Shown here one piece after another: positions 43,966-52,141 of a DNA stretch of 64,000 nt. The stretch spans positions 1 through 64,000 of the forward strand of contig NZ_BAAAYN010000014.1 of NCBI RefSeq assembly GCF_039536245.1, written 5' to 3'. The notes beneath the pieces are model-generated. The model ran no database searches, was not told the DNA's origin, and saw only the letters and a list, made by a program, of their open reading frames with translations. The DNA is from Cryptosporangium minutisporangium (lineage in GTDB: Bacteria > Actinomycetota > Actinomycetes > Mycobacteriales > Cryptosporangiaceae). The number at the start of each line of letters is the position of its first letter. Position 1 is the stretch's first letter. The translations under genes and the position numbers were made by a program.

Positions 43966-45414
43966 TCAGTCGAACACTCGCCGCACCAGCACCAGCCCGA
44001 CGCCGTTGTTCGCGACCTCGTGCGTCCGCAGCGTTCCGTCGAGGCCACCGGACGCCGTGAAGCCGCGCCGGTACTCCGGGGGTACCGCGACCCGGCCCTG
44101 CCGGAACAGGTCTTCCACGAACGCCAGCGCGATGTCCTCACCGCCGGTCGGCGCGAGGTCGCCGCGGGACGGCGCCGCCGCCGCGACGGCGAACCGCGGT
44201 TCCTCGATTGGAGCGCGCACCGTGAGGTCGTCCGGGAGCCCGTACTGCCGCCCCGGTACCGCCACCGGCGACGTGAACGCGGAGCGGGATCCCGAGACGT
44301 CGGGCGCGATGTGGCGCTCCAGCGCCTTCTCGTCGGGCCCGGCCGTGCCGTCGGCGACCGCCTCCGCCGACCCCGGCGACAGGATTCCGTGCCGGATGAA
44401 CGCCGCCTGTAGGGCGGGCGTGTACTTACCGGCGAACTTCTCCTGATCGACCCGGATGAGGTGAGCGGCGACCTGGGCGTAGTACGCGGGCACCGCGGCC
44501 GTGCGGGTCACCGCGGTCACCAGCAGCGTGGCCGCGTCCTCGCCGGCGATCCGCAGCGCCTCGTCGTCCACCGTGCCCTCGCCGGCGAGCGTGTGGACCA
44601 TGCCGGCGAGCGACCGCAGGAACGCGCCGGTGAACACCCGGGAGAACGAGTGCGGCCCACTGGAGAGCTGGCTGGCCGGCGCGGTCGGCGGGAGCGAGAC
44701 CGGATTCAGGTAGAACAACTCGTTGGACGCGTTGCGCAGGCAGTCCGGGTCGGCCGAGGACGGCGCGACCTGACGCACCGCCCAGCCGAGCTGCTCGGCC
44801 AGCCGGGAGAGCCGCGACGACCGGGACAGCTCCCCGCCGGTCTCCCCCATCACCTGCTCACGGAGCGAGGCGAGCCGTAGCCCCGAGAGGACGGCGCTGA
44901 TGTCGCCGAACGACTCGTGGAACGCCGCGATCTCCGCGCTCGCCGCGTCCCACATCCAGGCGCAGAGCGCATCGAGGACGGCGTGCCCGGTCTCGTGGCT
45001 GACGATGTCCGGGCTCTCGCCGGACCACACCGTCACGCCGGAGACGTGCTGCCGGAAGAACGAGAGGCCCCGCCGGTCGTAGTACGCGTTGAGGTCGACG
45101 CCCGCGTCGAGGTTCGCGACCAGGGTGTCGCCGACCGCGGGGTTCCACGTCGCCCCGTCCGGGAACGTCTCCATCGGGAAGAGCGGTGCGTACAGCGTGA
45201 CCGTCCGCCCCAGCGCTTCGGCCGCCGTCCAGTACCGCACCGCGCCCTCGGCGTCGGACGGCACTGCTCCTTCGACGTCGATCGCCAGCGGACCGGTGCG
45301 TAACGCCGGTCGCGCGCGCAAGACCGGCGTCCTGGTCGATGGCGGCGCCCCGGGATCGTCCTCCCAGACGCTCACCTCGTCGGCCTGGTCCCCTGCTTCG
45401 TGCACCGTCGCCAC
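43966..45414 (-). CDS. Zincin-like metallopeptidase protein (HEXXH) without signal peptide
   Basis: A 482-residue protein with a thermolysin-type zinc site: HETGH at 140-144 and a downstream FHESFGDIS with Glu167 as candidate third ligand, 23 residues after the second His. Around it the fold-like segments LNAYYDRRGLSFF and TPALQAAFIRHGIL suggest an M4/M36-like neutral protease fold. There is no export signal or pro-domain, so it may act inside the cell or leave by another route. I chose GTG 45414 (AGAGGA six bases upstream); ATG 45429 is the alternative. The exact family and substrate are not known. Confidence 0.7.
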   Translation of the reverse strand: MATVHEAGDQADEVSVWEDDPGAPPSTRTPVLRARPALRTGPLAIDVEGAVPSDAEGAVRYWTAAEALGRTVTLYAPLFPMETFPDGATWNPAVGDTLVANLDAGVDLNAYYDRRGLSFFRQHVSGVTVWSGESPDIVSHETGHAVLDALCAWMWDAASAEIAAFHESFGDISAVLSGLRLASLREQVMGETGGELSRSSRLSRLAEQLGWAVRQVAPSSADPDCLRNASNELFYLNPVSLPPTAPASQLSSGPHSFSRVFTGAFLRSLAGMVHTLAGEGTVDDEALRIAGEDAATLLVTAVTRTAAVPAYYAQVAAHLIRVDQEKFAGKYTPALQAAFIRHGILSPGSAEAVADGTAGPDEKALERHIAPDVSGSRSAFTSPVAVPGRQYGLPDDLTVRAPIEEPRFAVAAAAPSRGDLAPTGGEDIALAFVEDLFRQGRVAVPPEYRRGFTASGGLDGTLRTHEVANNGVGLVLVRRVFD

Positions 45415-45723
45415 GACCGATCCTCTCATCTCCGCTGACGGTCCCCATGATGGCCTGTCGCCGCCACCGGGAAACCCCGAATCGGAGGGGTCCGACACGC
45501 TCCGGCAAGGCGCGTCGCGCTCGGTAACCACCAAATGTCCCGGAGGTCACCAATTGATACTCCGGTTTAACCCTGAAACAGACGGTGGATGAGGATCGGT
45601 GTTCTTGATCGAAAAACTAGACACTAAGCCTCCTTTTCGTCGGTTTTATATGCTTTCGTGGAGACGTTCGCCCGAGAGGAGGCGACAGCGGCGGCGATCC
45701 CGCCCGAGGAAGGGAGCGGCTGG
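45415..45723. promoter_or_regulatory. AT-richer divergent region
   Basis: No gene is seen. The 45590-45660 part has long A/T runs (GAAAAACTAGACACTAAG, CCTTTTCGTCGGTTTTATATG), and TTATAT at 45646-45651 is a likely -10 for the rightward winged-helix gene. CCGGAG-n14-CTCCGG (45540-45565) and GTTTAACCCTGAAAC (about 45565) are short symmetric elements. An in-frame GTG at 45658 could extend the rightward gene by 22 residues. Confidence 0.35.
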
Positions 45724-46194
45724 ATGACGATGATGGGCACCCAGACCACCGGCACTGTTGGTGCTGTCGGCACCGCGTACTCCGCCCCGGCACAACCGGC
45801 GCGCGCCCTGTGGAGTGACCACGACGCGACTCTGAACGACCCTCCGGAGCAAGCGTTCGCCGAAGTGTTCGGCGACGCGGACCGGGTCCGCATCGCGCTC
45901 TGGATCGACCGGACCGCTCCGGCCCACGGAGGGCTGTTCGGTGTCGACACCTGCGCGTCCGAGCTCAGCCTGCCCGAGTCGACCGTGCGCAGCGCGCTCG
46001 GGCCGCTGCAACACGTCGGGATGGTGAAGTACCGCGGTGGTCTGTACATGCGCTGCGATCACACGCTGTGGTCGGTACTCAAGGTCCTGCGGAACTTCGC
46101 CGGCCCGGCGCTCATGCAGGAGGCAGCCGGTCCGCCAGCGGAGCCGACGAACGAGCCTCGCGACGCCCGCGCGGCGACGTTCTACTTCGGCTGA
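45724..46194 (+). CDS. Winged-helix (ArsR/MarR-like) DNA-binding protein
   Basis: A 156-residue protein. Residues ~45-115 read as a winged helix: AFAEVFGDADRVRIALWIDRT, then GVDTCASELSLPESTVRSALGPLQHVGMVKYRGGLYMRC. The N-terminal ~40 residues are low complexity. The C-terminus ends in DARAATFYFG. The start is ATG 45724 behind GAGGAAGGGAG. There is no metal-binding cysteine pair in the usual ArsR place, although a Cys sits in the putative recognition region. It is divergent from the metallopeptidase gene and may regulate it. Confidence 0.65.
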   Translation: MTMMGTQTTGTVGAVGTAYSAPAQPARALWSDHDATLNDPPEQAFAEVFGDADRVRIALWIDRTAPAHGGLFGVDTCASELSLPESTVRSALGPLQHVGMVKYRGGLYMRCDHTLWSVLKVLRNFAGPALMQEAAGPPAEPTNEPRDARAATFYFG

Positions 46195-46218
46195 GCACCG
46201 CACTCCGACCACGTCACA

Positions 46219-46245
46219 CGGCCCGCCACCCTCGGTGGCGGGCCG
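46219..46245. terminator. 12-bp stem, CTC loop terminator
   Basis: CGGCCCGCCACC and GGTGGCGGGCCG are exact complements (46219-46230, 46234-46245) 24 bases after the winged-helix gene's stop, between convergent genes. Confidence 0.85.
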
Positions 46246-46248
46246 CCC

Positions 46249-46332
46249 TGTCAGAGCAGCCCTGTCAGAGCAGCCCTGCCAGAACAGCCCTGCCAGAACA
46301 GCTCGGTCAGAACGGCTCGGTCAGAACAGCTC
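46249..46332. repeat. Six 14-bp tandem repeats over the 3' end of a gene
   Basis: Units of the form (T/G)G(T/C)CAGA(G/A)C(A/G)GC(C/T)C follow each other six times from 46249. The stop codon and last residues of the leftward gene (stop at 46321-46323) lie inside the array, so the terminal codons and TGA are reiterated downstream. Confidence 0.8.
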
Positions 46333-47421
46333 GGCGGCGCGGTCGATCAGCGCGCTGACCACGGCCGGCCGGTCGCGCAGTTGCCGGAGCCACTCAGGGC
46401 CGTCGCCCTCTGCGGCGAGCTTCTCGGCCTCCTCGACCAGGAGCATCCGCAGCTCGCCCGGAGAGGGCCCGGTCGGCTGCGGACGCCGCAGCTCCCCGTC
46501 CTCGGCCAACACCCCGCTCCGGGGTTGCGCGGCGGTTTGCGCCAGCTCACGCACTCGGTCGAGGAAGCGGCGGAGTAACGCGCCGGCCGCCGCCACGTGC
46601 TCGGTCCCGACCACCCAGCGGCCCCGCTGCTCGATCACCAACTCGGCGACGTCGTCACCGGCCGGCCCTCCGGCCAAGTGCGTGAACTCGACGTCCGACC
46701 GCAATCCGGCGACGTCCAGGCTGAGCACCGTGCGGTTGGCCTCGGCCAGCCCGATCAACGCCGCGTACTGCTCCGGCCGCGCATCCCGCCAGGCGACCAG
46801 CGCCGCGGCGAGGTGCCCGGTGGAGGCGGCCAGGTCGGGCTCTGCCTTCCCGTCGGTCCCGTCGGGGGCGTCCGGCCAGGCCCGGGTGAGCGCCGACGCG
46901 AACGCACCGCGCCGCACCCCGTCCACCAGCGGCGCGACGACCGTCGGACCGAGCCGCACCCGCCCGCCCGCCGTCGGGATGCAGGTGTAGTAGCCGACGC
47001 TCACGATCAGCGCGACCAGGAGCACGCGTCCGGTCGGGTCCACGTGCGGCAGGAACGATCGCTGGTCGAGCCAGCGCTCCGGCCGCGCGACCAGGCCGGC
47101 CGCCGAAAGCCGGGACCGGACCCGGTCGGCCAGCACGGATTGGGCACAGCTGACGATGCGCGCCTGGGTCCACGCCTCGCGCTCGGGCTGGCGCTGCCAG
47201 GCCGCGACGACGCGCTCCTGGGCGTCGAGCGCCAACTCGTCGCAGACCAGGCAGTGTTGCGAGTGCGCGTCCCGCAGCAGCGGGCTCCGGGTCGCCGAAC
47301 ATCGACGGCCCTGGTGCAGCTGCTGACGCTGACGCGTGAGGGCGCTCCAGACCACCCGGGCGACCTCTGCGGTGTCCCGTTCGGGTGTGAGGCGGGCCGG
47401 ACCCGCCGAGACGACGACCAC
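46321..47421 (-). CDS. Uncharacterised 366-residue protein
   Basis: Starts at GTG 47421 (GGGAG five bases upstream) and ends inside a 14-bp repeat array. Features are a CLVCDELALDAQE segment near residue 60, a helical region with WQRQPEREAWTQARIVSCAQSVLADRVRSRL, a hydrophobic stretch GRVLLVALIVSVGYYTCIP (about 130-148, possibly buried or one TM), and a Leu/Arg-rich C-terminal half. I do not recognise a domain. It lies just behind a two-component system on the same strand, 138 bases away, so a shared function is possible. Confidence 0.7.
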   Translation of the reverse strand: MVVVSAGPARLTPERDTAEVARVVWSALTRQRQQLHQGRRCSATRSPLLRDAHSQHCLVCDELALDAQERVVAAWQRQPEREAWTQARIVSCAQSVLADRVRSRLSAAGLVARPERWLDQRSFLPHVDPTGRVLLVALIVSVGYYTCIPTAGGRVRLGPTVVAPLVDGVRRGAFASALTRAWPDAPDGTDGKAEPDLAASTGHLAAALVAWRDARPEQYAALIGLAEANRTVLSLDVAGLRSDVEFTHLAGGPAGDDVAELVIEQRGRWVVGTEHVAAAGALLRRFLDRVRELAQTAAQPRSGVLAEDGELRRPQPTGPSPGELRMLLVEEAEKLAAEGDGPEWLRQLRDRPAVVSALIDRAAELF

Positions 47422-47559
47422 CTCGACTCCCTTCAGCTGTCCTGGGCGGTGCGGGAATCGGTAACTGACTGTGGTGCGAGCGGCCGCGACACGAGGCCTA
47501 AAGTTTTGACGGTGCTGCGGACGGCCCGCGCCCACTGAACGGTGGTCATCGTCAAGCCC

Positions 47560-48234
47560 TCAACTAGGGATTCGGCGGATAGCCCGCGGCCCGAGCGCCG
47601 GCGACGGACGGAGGATGCCGTCCTCCAGCGCACGTTCGCGGAGATCGAGTTTCGTACGCGCGGCACGGCCCGCGTCGTCGTACTTCGCCCGCACCCGGTC
47701 GAGGTACCCCTTCGCGGTGGACGGCTTCACCCCGAGCCGGCGCGCCACGTCGGTCATTCGCAAGCCGGACGCGTACAGGCGGAGCGACTCGGTCTCCTGC
47801 AGGCTCAACGACGGCCTGGTGGGCCGCTGATCGCTGCGGAGCGCGAACGCGAGCGCCGGCGTCATGTACTTGTGCCCGAGCGACGCCGCGCGCACTGCGG
47901 CGCGGATCTCGGTCGGGTCCATGCTCTTGTGCACGTAGGACAGTGCACCCGCCTCGATCGACTCGACGATCAGGTCGGTGACGTCCTGGGTGCTGATCGT
48001 CACGACGGCGGGGCCCGCCTCGATCACCGCGCGGACGTTGTCGCCGACCGTGCTGCCGTCACCCAGCCAGACGTCCAGCAGGACGACGTCCGCACTGCGC
48101 CCCCGGCCGGCCAAGAACTCCTCCACCGACTGGGCGAGGTCGATCACCCTGAGCCCGGTGTCGGCAGGCGCCAGCCAGGCCGGTAGTCCCTGCAACACCA
48201 GAGGATCGTCGTCGACAGCGGCCACCGTGATCAT
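47560..48234 (-). CDS. Response regulator, NarL/FixJ type
   Basis: A 224-residue regulator with a receiver domain (AAVDDDPLVLQGL at the start, phospho-acceptor Asp54 in VVLLDVWLGD, Lys in YVHKSMDPTEI) and a LuxR-type HTH (LSLQETESLRLYASGLRMTDVARRLGVKPSTAKGYLDRVRAKY). The HTH has an unusually truncated leading helix. The ATG at 48234 overlaps the kinase stop by ATGA, so it is the cognate regulator of the sensor kinase. Confidence 0.92.
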   Translation of the reverse strand: MITVAAVDDDPLVLQGLPAWLAPADTGLRVIDLAQSVEEFLAGRGRSADVVLLDVWLGDGSTVGDNVRAVIEAGPAVVTISTQDVTDLIVESIEAGALSYVHKSMDPTEIRAAVRAASLGHKYMTPALAFALRSDQRPTRPSLSLQETESLRLYASGLRMTDVARRLGVKPSTAKGYLDRVRAKYDDAGRAARTKLDLRERALEDGILRPSPALGPRAIRRIPS

Positions 48235-50612
48235 GAGACCCACCTCACCTCCACCCAGAAACTGCTCGAACCCGGTTCTTCGACATCCGTACTGACCGTT
48301 CCCGGAATCGCGGCCCGCACCCGGTTCAACAAGCTCCACATCGCTGCTTTGACCGCCGACCGCTCGGACGCGACGGGGAGCAGCACGGTCGCCGACGCGT
48401 CCCGATTGCCGCCGCTCAGCGTGACCACCGCCTCGCCCGGGCTGGTCATGCGCAGGATCGCGAGCACCGCCGCGACCAGTTCGGCGCGCACCGGCTCGGG
48501 GACCTCACCGAAGTCGGGGGCGATCCGCGCCTCGAGCGTCGCCGAGCGGTCCGCGGCCGCCCCGGAGAGCGACGACACCATGTCGCGTCGCCACACCGAG
48601 TGCTCACCGGCCTCGGAGAGCTCGGCGAGCATCGCGCGCAGCCGGCTGGCCTCGATCGCGCACCGAGCGCGTACCTCGGGATCGGCGGGGTCCAGCGTGC
48701 CGTGCGCCAGCCCGCGGACCAGCGGACGGAGCGAAGCACCGAGTTCGCGCTGCCACCGCTGCCGATCCTCCGCGACCGCCGCCAGCGATTCCCTGCTGTC
48801 TCGGATCCGGGCGGCCTCCTGCACGCCCGCCTCGGCCAGCGCCCCGTTCCGCCGGACCAGGCCGTAGGCCATCACGACGGCCAGCTGCAGGATCAGCGCG
48901 CAGAGCAGCGCGGTGACGATCCGGTCGACGGCCTGCGCGTCCGGGCCGACCTCGATGAGTACCGCGCCGACGCACGCGGCGACGACGAGCGCGGACCACC
49001 CGAGGTACTCGGCGATCGGACGGTGCAGGGCGATCAGCGCCAGCGGCCAGCCGATCGCACCCGGGATCCAGTTGATCCAGAGCACGACCTGGTCCGAACC
49101 GTCGATCGCGGCCAGCCCCGCGACGGCCGACCCCAGCACGAGGAGCTGGGCGCCGAGCATCGCGACGATCGGGAGCGGCTTGGTCGGACCGCGGACCGCC
49201 ACGCCGACCACGACCGCGAGGATCACGGCCCACGCCGCCACCTCCAACCAAAACGGCTGGTACGCGTCGCGCGACGCGACGATGAGCGAGCCGCAGTACA
49301 GGAGCCAGGCCAGCGCGATCACGACCAGCGCCCGGGCCATGCCCGCGCGGTAGCCGGCAGCTACCGCCGCTTCGTCGGGCTGCGGATCGTTGCGCACCGC
49401 AGCGACGAGCGGCCCCGGATCGTCGGGTGAGCGCCATGTCAGCGTGACCTCGGTGCCCTGCCCCTCCGCGGAGTCGATCCGGGCCCGGCCACCGACCGCC
49501 GCCATCCGCTCGACGATCGACCGGCGAACGCCGGTCTGTTCGGGCGTCGTCGCGGTCGGATCGAACCCCTTGCCGTTGTCCCGGACGACGATCCGCACAC
49601 CGCCGTCGACGATCGTCGCGGTCAGCTCCGCGCTGCTGGCCCCGGCGTGCCGTTCGACGTTCGAGAGGCTCTCCCGCACCGCACCGGCGAGCGCCTCGAC
49701 CACGCCCGGGGGTAGGCGGGGCTCGTCGCTGGGCAGCGCCACCCGGACGGGCATCGCCCGGCAGCCGGCCTCCCACCCGATGCTCGCGAACAGCCCGGAC
49801 GTGTCCGGGACGTCGTCGAGCCGGTCGAGCAGCGCCAGGTCCCGCCCGCAGCGCGCCCGGACGAGGTCGAGCCGGTCGCCCAGCGCGCCGCGGGCCACGA
49901 CGGTCAGCGTGCTGAGCACGGTGTCGTGCAGGTTGCGCTCGAACTGGCGACGGCTGTGCAGGCGGCTGCGCTCGACGGTCAGCTCGGCGCGGGCCCTGGC
50001 GACGTGGTCGAGCGTCGCGTCGGCCCGGCGGGCTCCGCCGCGGATCAGCCGAACCACCACGATCGCGATGAGGCCCTGGATCAGGAAGATCGCGGCTTGG
50101 TTGTCGTGGCTGCCGATCAACGGCTTTCCTGCCGCGACGACGCCGACCAGGAAAGCCGCGCTCTCCGCCGCCGCGAGCGTGATCGTCCAGACCGGAGTGA
50201 CCGACCAGGACGCCACGAAGATCGCGACGCTGGCGCCGCCGACCACCCAGGTCGTCGGGTCGCCGACGTACGCGGCGGGCAGGATCCATGGAGCCAGCGC
50301 GAGGTACGCGCAGAACAGCAGGCTGTCGGCGGCCGCGACCCACGGCACTAATCGGCCGTGCCGCAGGAACCACGCGTACGCCGCGCCCCAGACCACGCTG
50401 CTCGCGACCGCGGCGTGCTGCCACGGCTCGACGCCGCCCGCGGCGATCGCCTGCGGATAGGCCAGTACCGGCGTGAGCACCGACCACGCCACCCGGAAGA
50501 TCAGCGCGATGCGTGCGGCGGAGGCGTCCAGGGCGTCTTGCGCGACGGTGCCGGCGGCCGGTGCCGCGACCCGTTCTTCCCGGAGCCTTCCGCCGTTGTC
50601 CCTACCGTCCAT
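48231..50612 (-). CDS. Sensor histidine kinase with an internal second membrane/kinase-like half
   Basis: A 793-residue protein. Half one: ~6 TM helices (about 30-195), a HisKA_3-type dimerisation helix with the H-box RQFERNLHDTVLST (His229), and an HATPase_c domain (SNVERHAGASSAE, DNGKGFDP, GQGTEVTLTW). Half two: another 5-6 TM helices (about 425-600), a helix RQRWQRELGASLRPL that aligns by eye to an H-box but has no His, and a C-terminal HATPase-like remnant without the N/G1 boxes. It looks like a tandem duplication in which the second kinase lost activity. The start ATG 50612 is uncertain; the frame is open to 50777. Confidence 0.87.
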   Translation of the reverse strand: MDGRDNGGRLREERVAAPAAGTVAQDALDASAARIALIFRVAWSVLTPVLAYPQAIAAGGVEPWQHAAVASSVVWGAAYAWFLRHGRLVPWVAAADSLLFCAYLALAPWILPAAYVGDPTTWVVGGASVAIFVASWSVTPVWTITLAAAESAAFLVGVVAAGKPLIGSHDNQAAIFLIQGLIAIVVVRLIRGGARRADATLDHVARARAELTVERSRLHSRRQFERNLHDTVLSTLTVVARGALGDRLDLVRARCGRDLALLDRLDDVPDTSGLFASIGWEAGCRAMPVRVALPSDEPRLPPGVVEALAGAVRESLSNVERHAGASSAELTATIVDGGVRIVVRDNGKGFDPTATTPEQTGVRRSIVERMAAVGGRARIDSAEGQGTEVTLTWRSPDDPGPLVAAVRNDPQPDEAAVAAGYRAGMARALVVIALAWLLYCGSLIVASRDAYQPFWLEVAAWAVILAVVVGVAVRGPTKPLPIVAMLGAQLLVLGSAVAGLAAIDGSDQVVLWINWIPGAIGWPLALIALHRPIAEYLGWSALVVAACVGAVLIEVGPDAQAVDRIVTALLCALILQLAVVMAYGLVRRNGALAEAGVQEAARIRDSRESLAAVAEDRQRWQRELGASLRPLVRGLAHGTLDPADPEVRARCAIEASRLRAMLAELSEAGEHSVWRRDMVSSLSGAAADRSATLEARIAPDFGEVPEPVRAELVAAVLAILRMTSPGEAVVTLSGGNRDASATVLLPVASERSAVKAAMWSLLNRVRAAIPGTVSTDVEEPGSSSFWVEVRWVS

Positions 50613-51129
50613 CCCGTCGCCCGCATCGGACCGGTCCGCGGAGCCCCCGCTCCTGCCCCCAACCGCTACCGTCCGCACGGCGCACCCGCGTCGTCGTCGC
50701 GCACCTCCGTCGGTCGACCCGGTGCGGGTCCACCGACAGCCGGGCCGTCGGCGCGGCGCGAACACCCTCGCCGCCATGAAGCGTTGACCCTCCGTCCCCC
50801 TGCGGTGCCCCCCAGGTACCGCTCACCGACCGCGGCCGCTGAGCCGCGGCTGCCGAGAGGCCCTCACGCTGCCAGGCCCCGAAGGGACGGCTCCACCGTG
50901 CTAGCCCTAAGAAAGAACCCGCCGTCTCCCCCGAGATGGGCGGTTCCGATCGTCCAGCGATGCTGGTCGCCGGAGTCTAGCTGGGGAAACGAACCCTCCG
51001 AGAGCGGCGGAATCCACCTTGACCGGCCGTACCGTTCGAACTAGACCGTTGGGCTCGACCAGCACCGACGAACGGCTCACCGGGCGGTGGCCGGAGGAAC
51101 GACGACGCGTCGGGGGCCTCGAGATGCCG
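50613..51129. other. Gap without a recognised gene
   Basis: About 500 bases upstream of the sensor-kinase gene. I see no ORF with convincing composition. A short stem CCGCGGC/GCCGCGG (50830-50849) lies inside. AT-richer patches near 50920 (CTAAGAAAGAAC) may hold a promoter for the kinase-regulator pair. Confidence 0.35.
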
Positions 51130-51300
51130 CTAGAAAGGAGTGCCGACCGCGGGGAATCCGGGCACCAGTCCGTCCACGATCAACAGGTCCAACCAGGACG
51201 CCAGTACCTCGTCCTCGGCCAGCAGGCGCCGCGCCGCGACGTCCGCCAGGCCGGAGGGTGGCGGCGCGGGCGGCAGCGGGCACACACCGGACGGGTCCAT
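51130..51300 (-). CDS. Small ORF, 56 residues
   Basis: ATG 51298-51300 is preceded by a GGGGGAG ribosome site six bases upstream, stronger than at most genes here. The product begins DPSGVCPLPPAPPPSGLADVA and continues with a helical hydrophobic/acidic part (RRLLAEDEVLASWLDLLIVDGL) and ends GFPAVGTPF. It is below the length usually annotated. It follows cysteine dioxygenase by 106 bases on the same strand, which suggests co-transcription. Function is unknown. Confidence 0.5.
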   Translation of the reverse strand: MDPSGVCPLPPAPPPSGLADVAARRLLAEDEVLASWLDLLIVDGLVPGFPAVGTPF

Positions 51301-51406
51301 CACTGCTCCCCCTCGGCGTCCACAACCGTGCTAGCCCCCAACCTGGCCAGCCGCGTCCGCTGAATGTTGACGGACACGGCCGGAGAGGCTGGGGGCGTGG
51401 ATCGAC

Positions 51407-51925
51407 CTACCAGTCGGTGCCGGCCTTCTCGACGGCCGTGACCTCCGGGCCGTGCTCGGTCCAGCGGTAGCGAGTCATGCGGGTCAGCCGCGGTGCGTAG
51501 ACGTGGATGCTCACCGCCGGCTCGGCGCCGTCGTTGACCACCTCGTGCAGGTGGTGCGGGCCGAAGACCCGCTGCTCGGACGCCCGGAGCGTCCGGCTGC
51601 GCAGCTGCGGCGGCGCGCTCGACGGCGTCCGGACGGTGTCTTCACGGAGCTGTCCGCGGACGACGGCGAATGCGCCGGCGGAGCCACCGTGGTCGTGCAG
51701 GCCGGTTCGCTGGCCGGGCCACCAGCTCAGCAGCCACGCCTCCACCGCGACGCCGTCCAGGGACGCGTCGACCTCCGCGTCGACGTCGAGGCGGCCGTAC
51801 CAGCGCCGGTCGACGTCGTACCGGACGCGGGAGGCCCAGTCGACGTCGGCGACCAGTCGTTGCAGCAGGGACCCGAGGCGGAGGCCGGGCAGGGTTGGGG
51901 CTGGCAGGGTGTCGTTGATCGTCAT
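51407..51925 (-). CDS. Cysteine dioxygenase (cupin)
   Basis: A 172-residue type I cysteine dioxygenase that oxidises cysteine to cysteine sulfinate with Fe(II) and O2. The cupin iron ligands are visible: the pair of His in TGLHDHGGSAGAF and the His in GPHHLHEVVN; SIHVYAPRLTRMTRY holds the conserved Tyr region. The start is ATG 51925 with CGGAGAG seven bases upstream. A leader ORF with two cysteines and a promoter palindrome lie upstream, so expression probably responds to cysteine. Confidence 0.93.
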   Translation of the reverse strand: MTINDTLPAPTLPGLRLGSLLQRLVADVDWASRVRYDVDRRWYGRLDVDAEVDASLDGVAVEAWLLSWWPGQRTGLHDHGGSAGAFAVVRGQLREDTVRTPSSAPPQLRSRTLRASEQRVFGPHHLHEVVNDGAEPAVSIHVYAPRLTRMTRYRWTEHGPEVTAVEKAGTDW

Positions 51926-51965
51926 CGTGCTCTCCGGGTCGTGGCGATCTCGGGCGGTCGGGGGA

Positions 51966-52046
51966 TCAGGCAACCGACCCGCGACATCGCGGCACCCCGC
52001 CGGACGGCAGGCGCCTCGGCAGTCCCGTCGAGCACTTCGTTCCCAT
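51966..52046 (-). CDS. Putative Cys-containing leader peptide of cysteine dioxygenase
   Basis: ATG 52044-52046 opens a 26-residue ORF (stop TGA at 51966-51968) ending 40 bases before the cysteine dioxygenase start. It carries cysteines at positions 5 and 21, the second in an R-C-R context, and several Arg/Gly/Pro. A -10-like TTTACT ends just 6 bases before the ATG, so it would be nearly leaderless. This resembles the leaderless cysteine-responsive attenuator ORFs described in mycobacteria. Confidence 0.5.
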   Translation of the reverse strand: MGTKCSTGLPRRLPSGGVPRCRGSVA

Positions 52047-52068
52047 GGATCCAGTAAAGCACATAAGC

Positions 52069-52085
52069 CCTACCAGTTTGATAGG
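52069..52085 (-). promoter_or_regulatory. 17-bp palindromic operator candidate upstream of cysteine dioxygenase
   Basis: On the minus strand CCTATCA-AAC-TGGTAGG has 7-base arms with one mismatch, in the -35 region of the promoter inferred for the leader ORF. The size suits an Rrf2- or TetR-type dimer; the regulator is unknown. Confidence 0.4.
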
Positions 52086-52141
52086 ACTACGGCGCTGGCG
52101 CTGTCCCGCCCCTGACGGAGCAGGTGTTCGGTGGGCGACGG

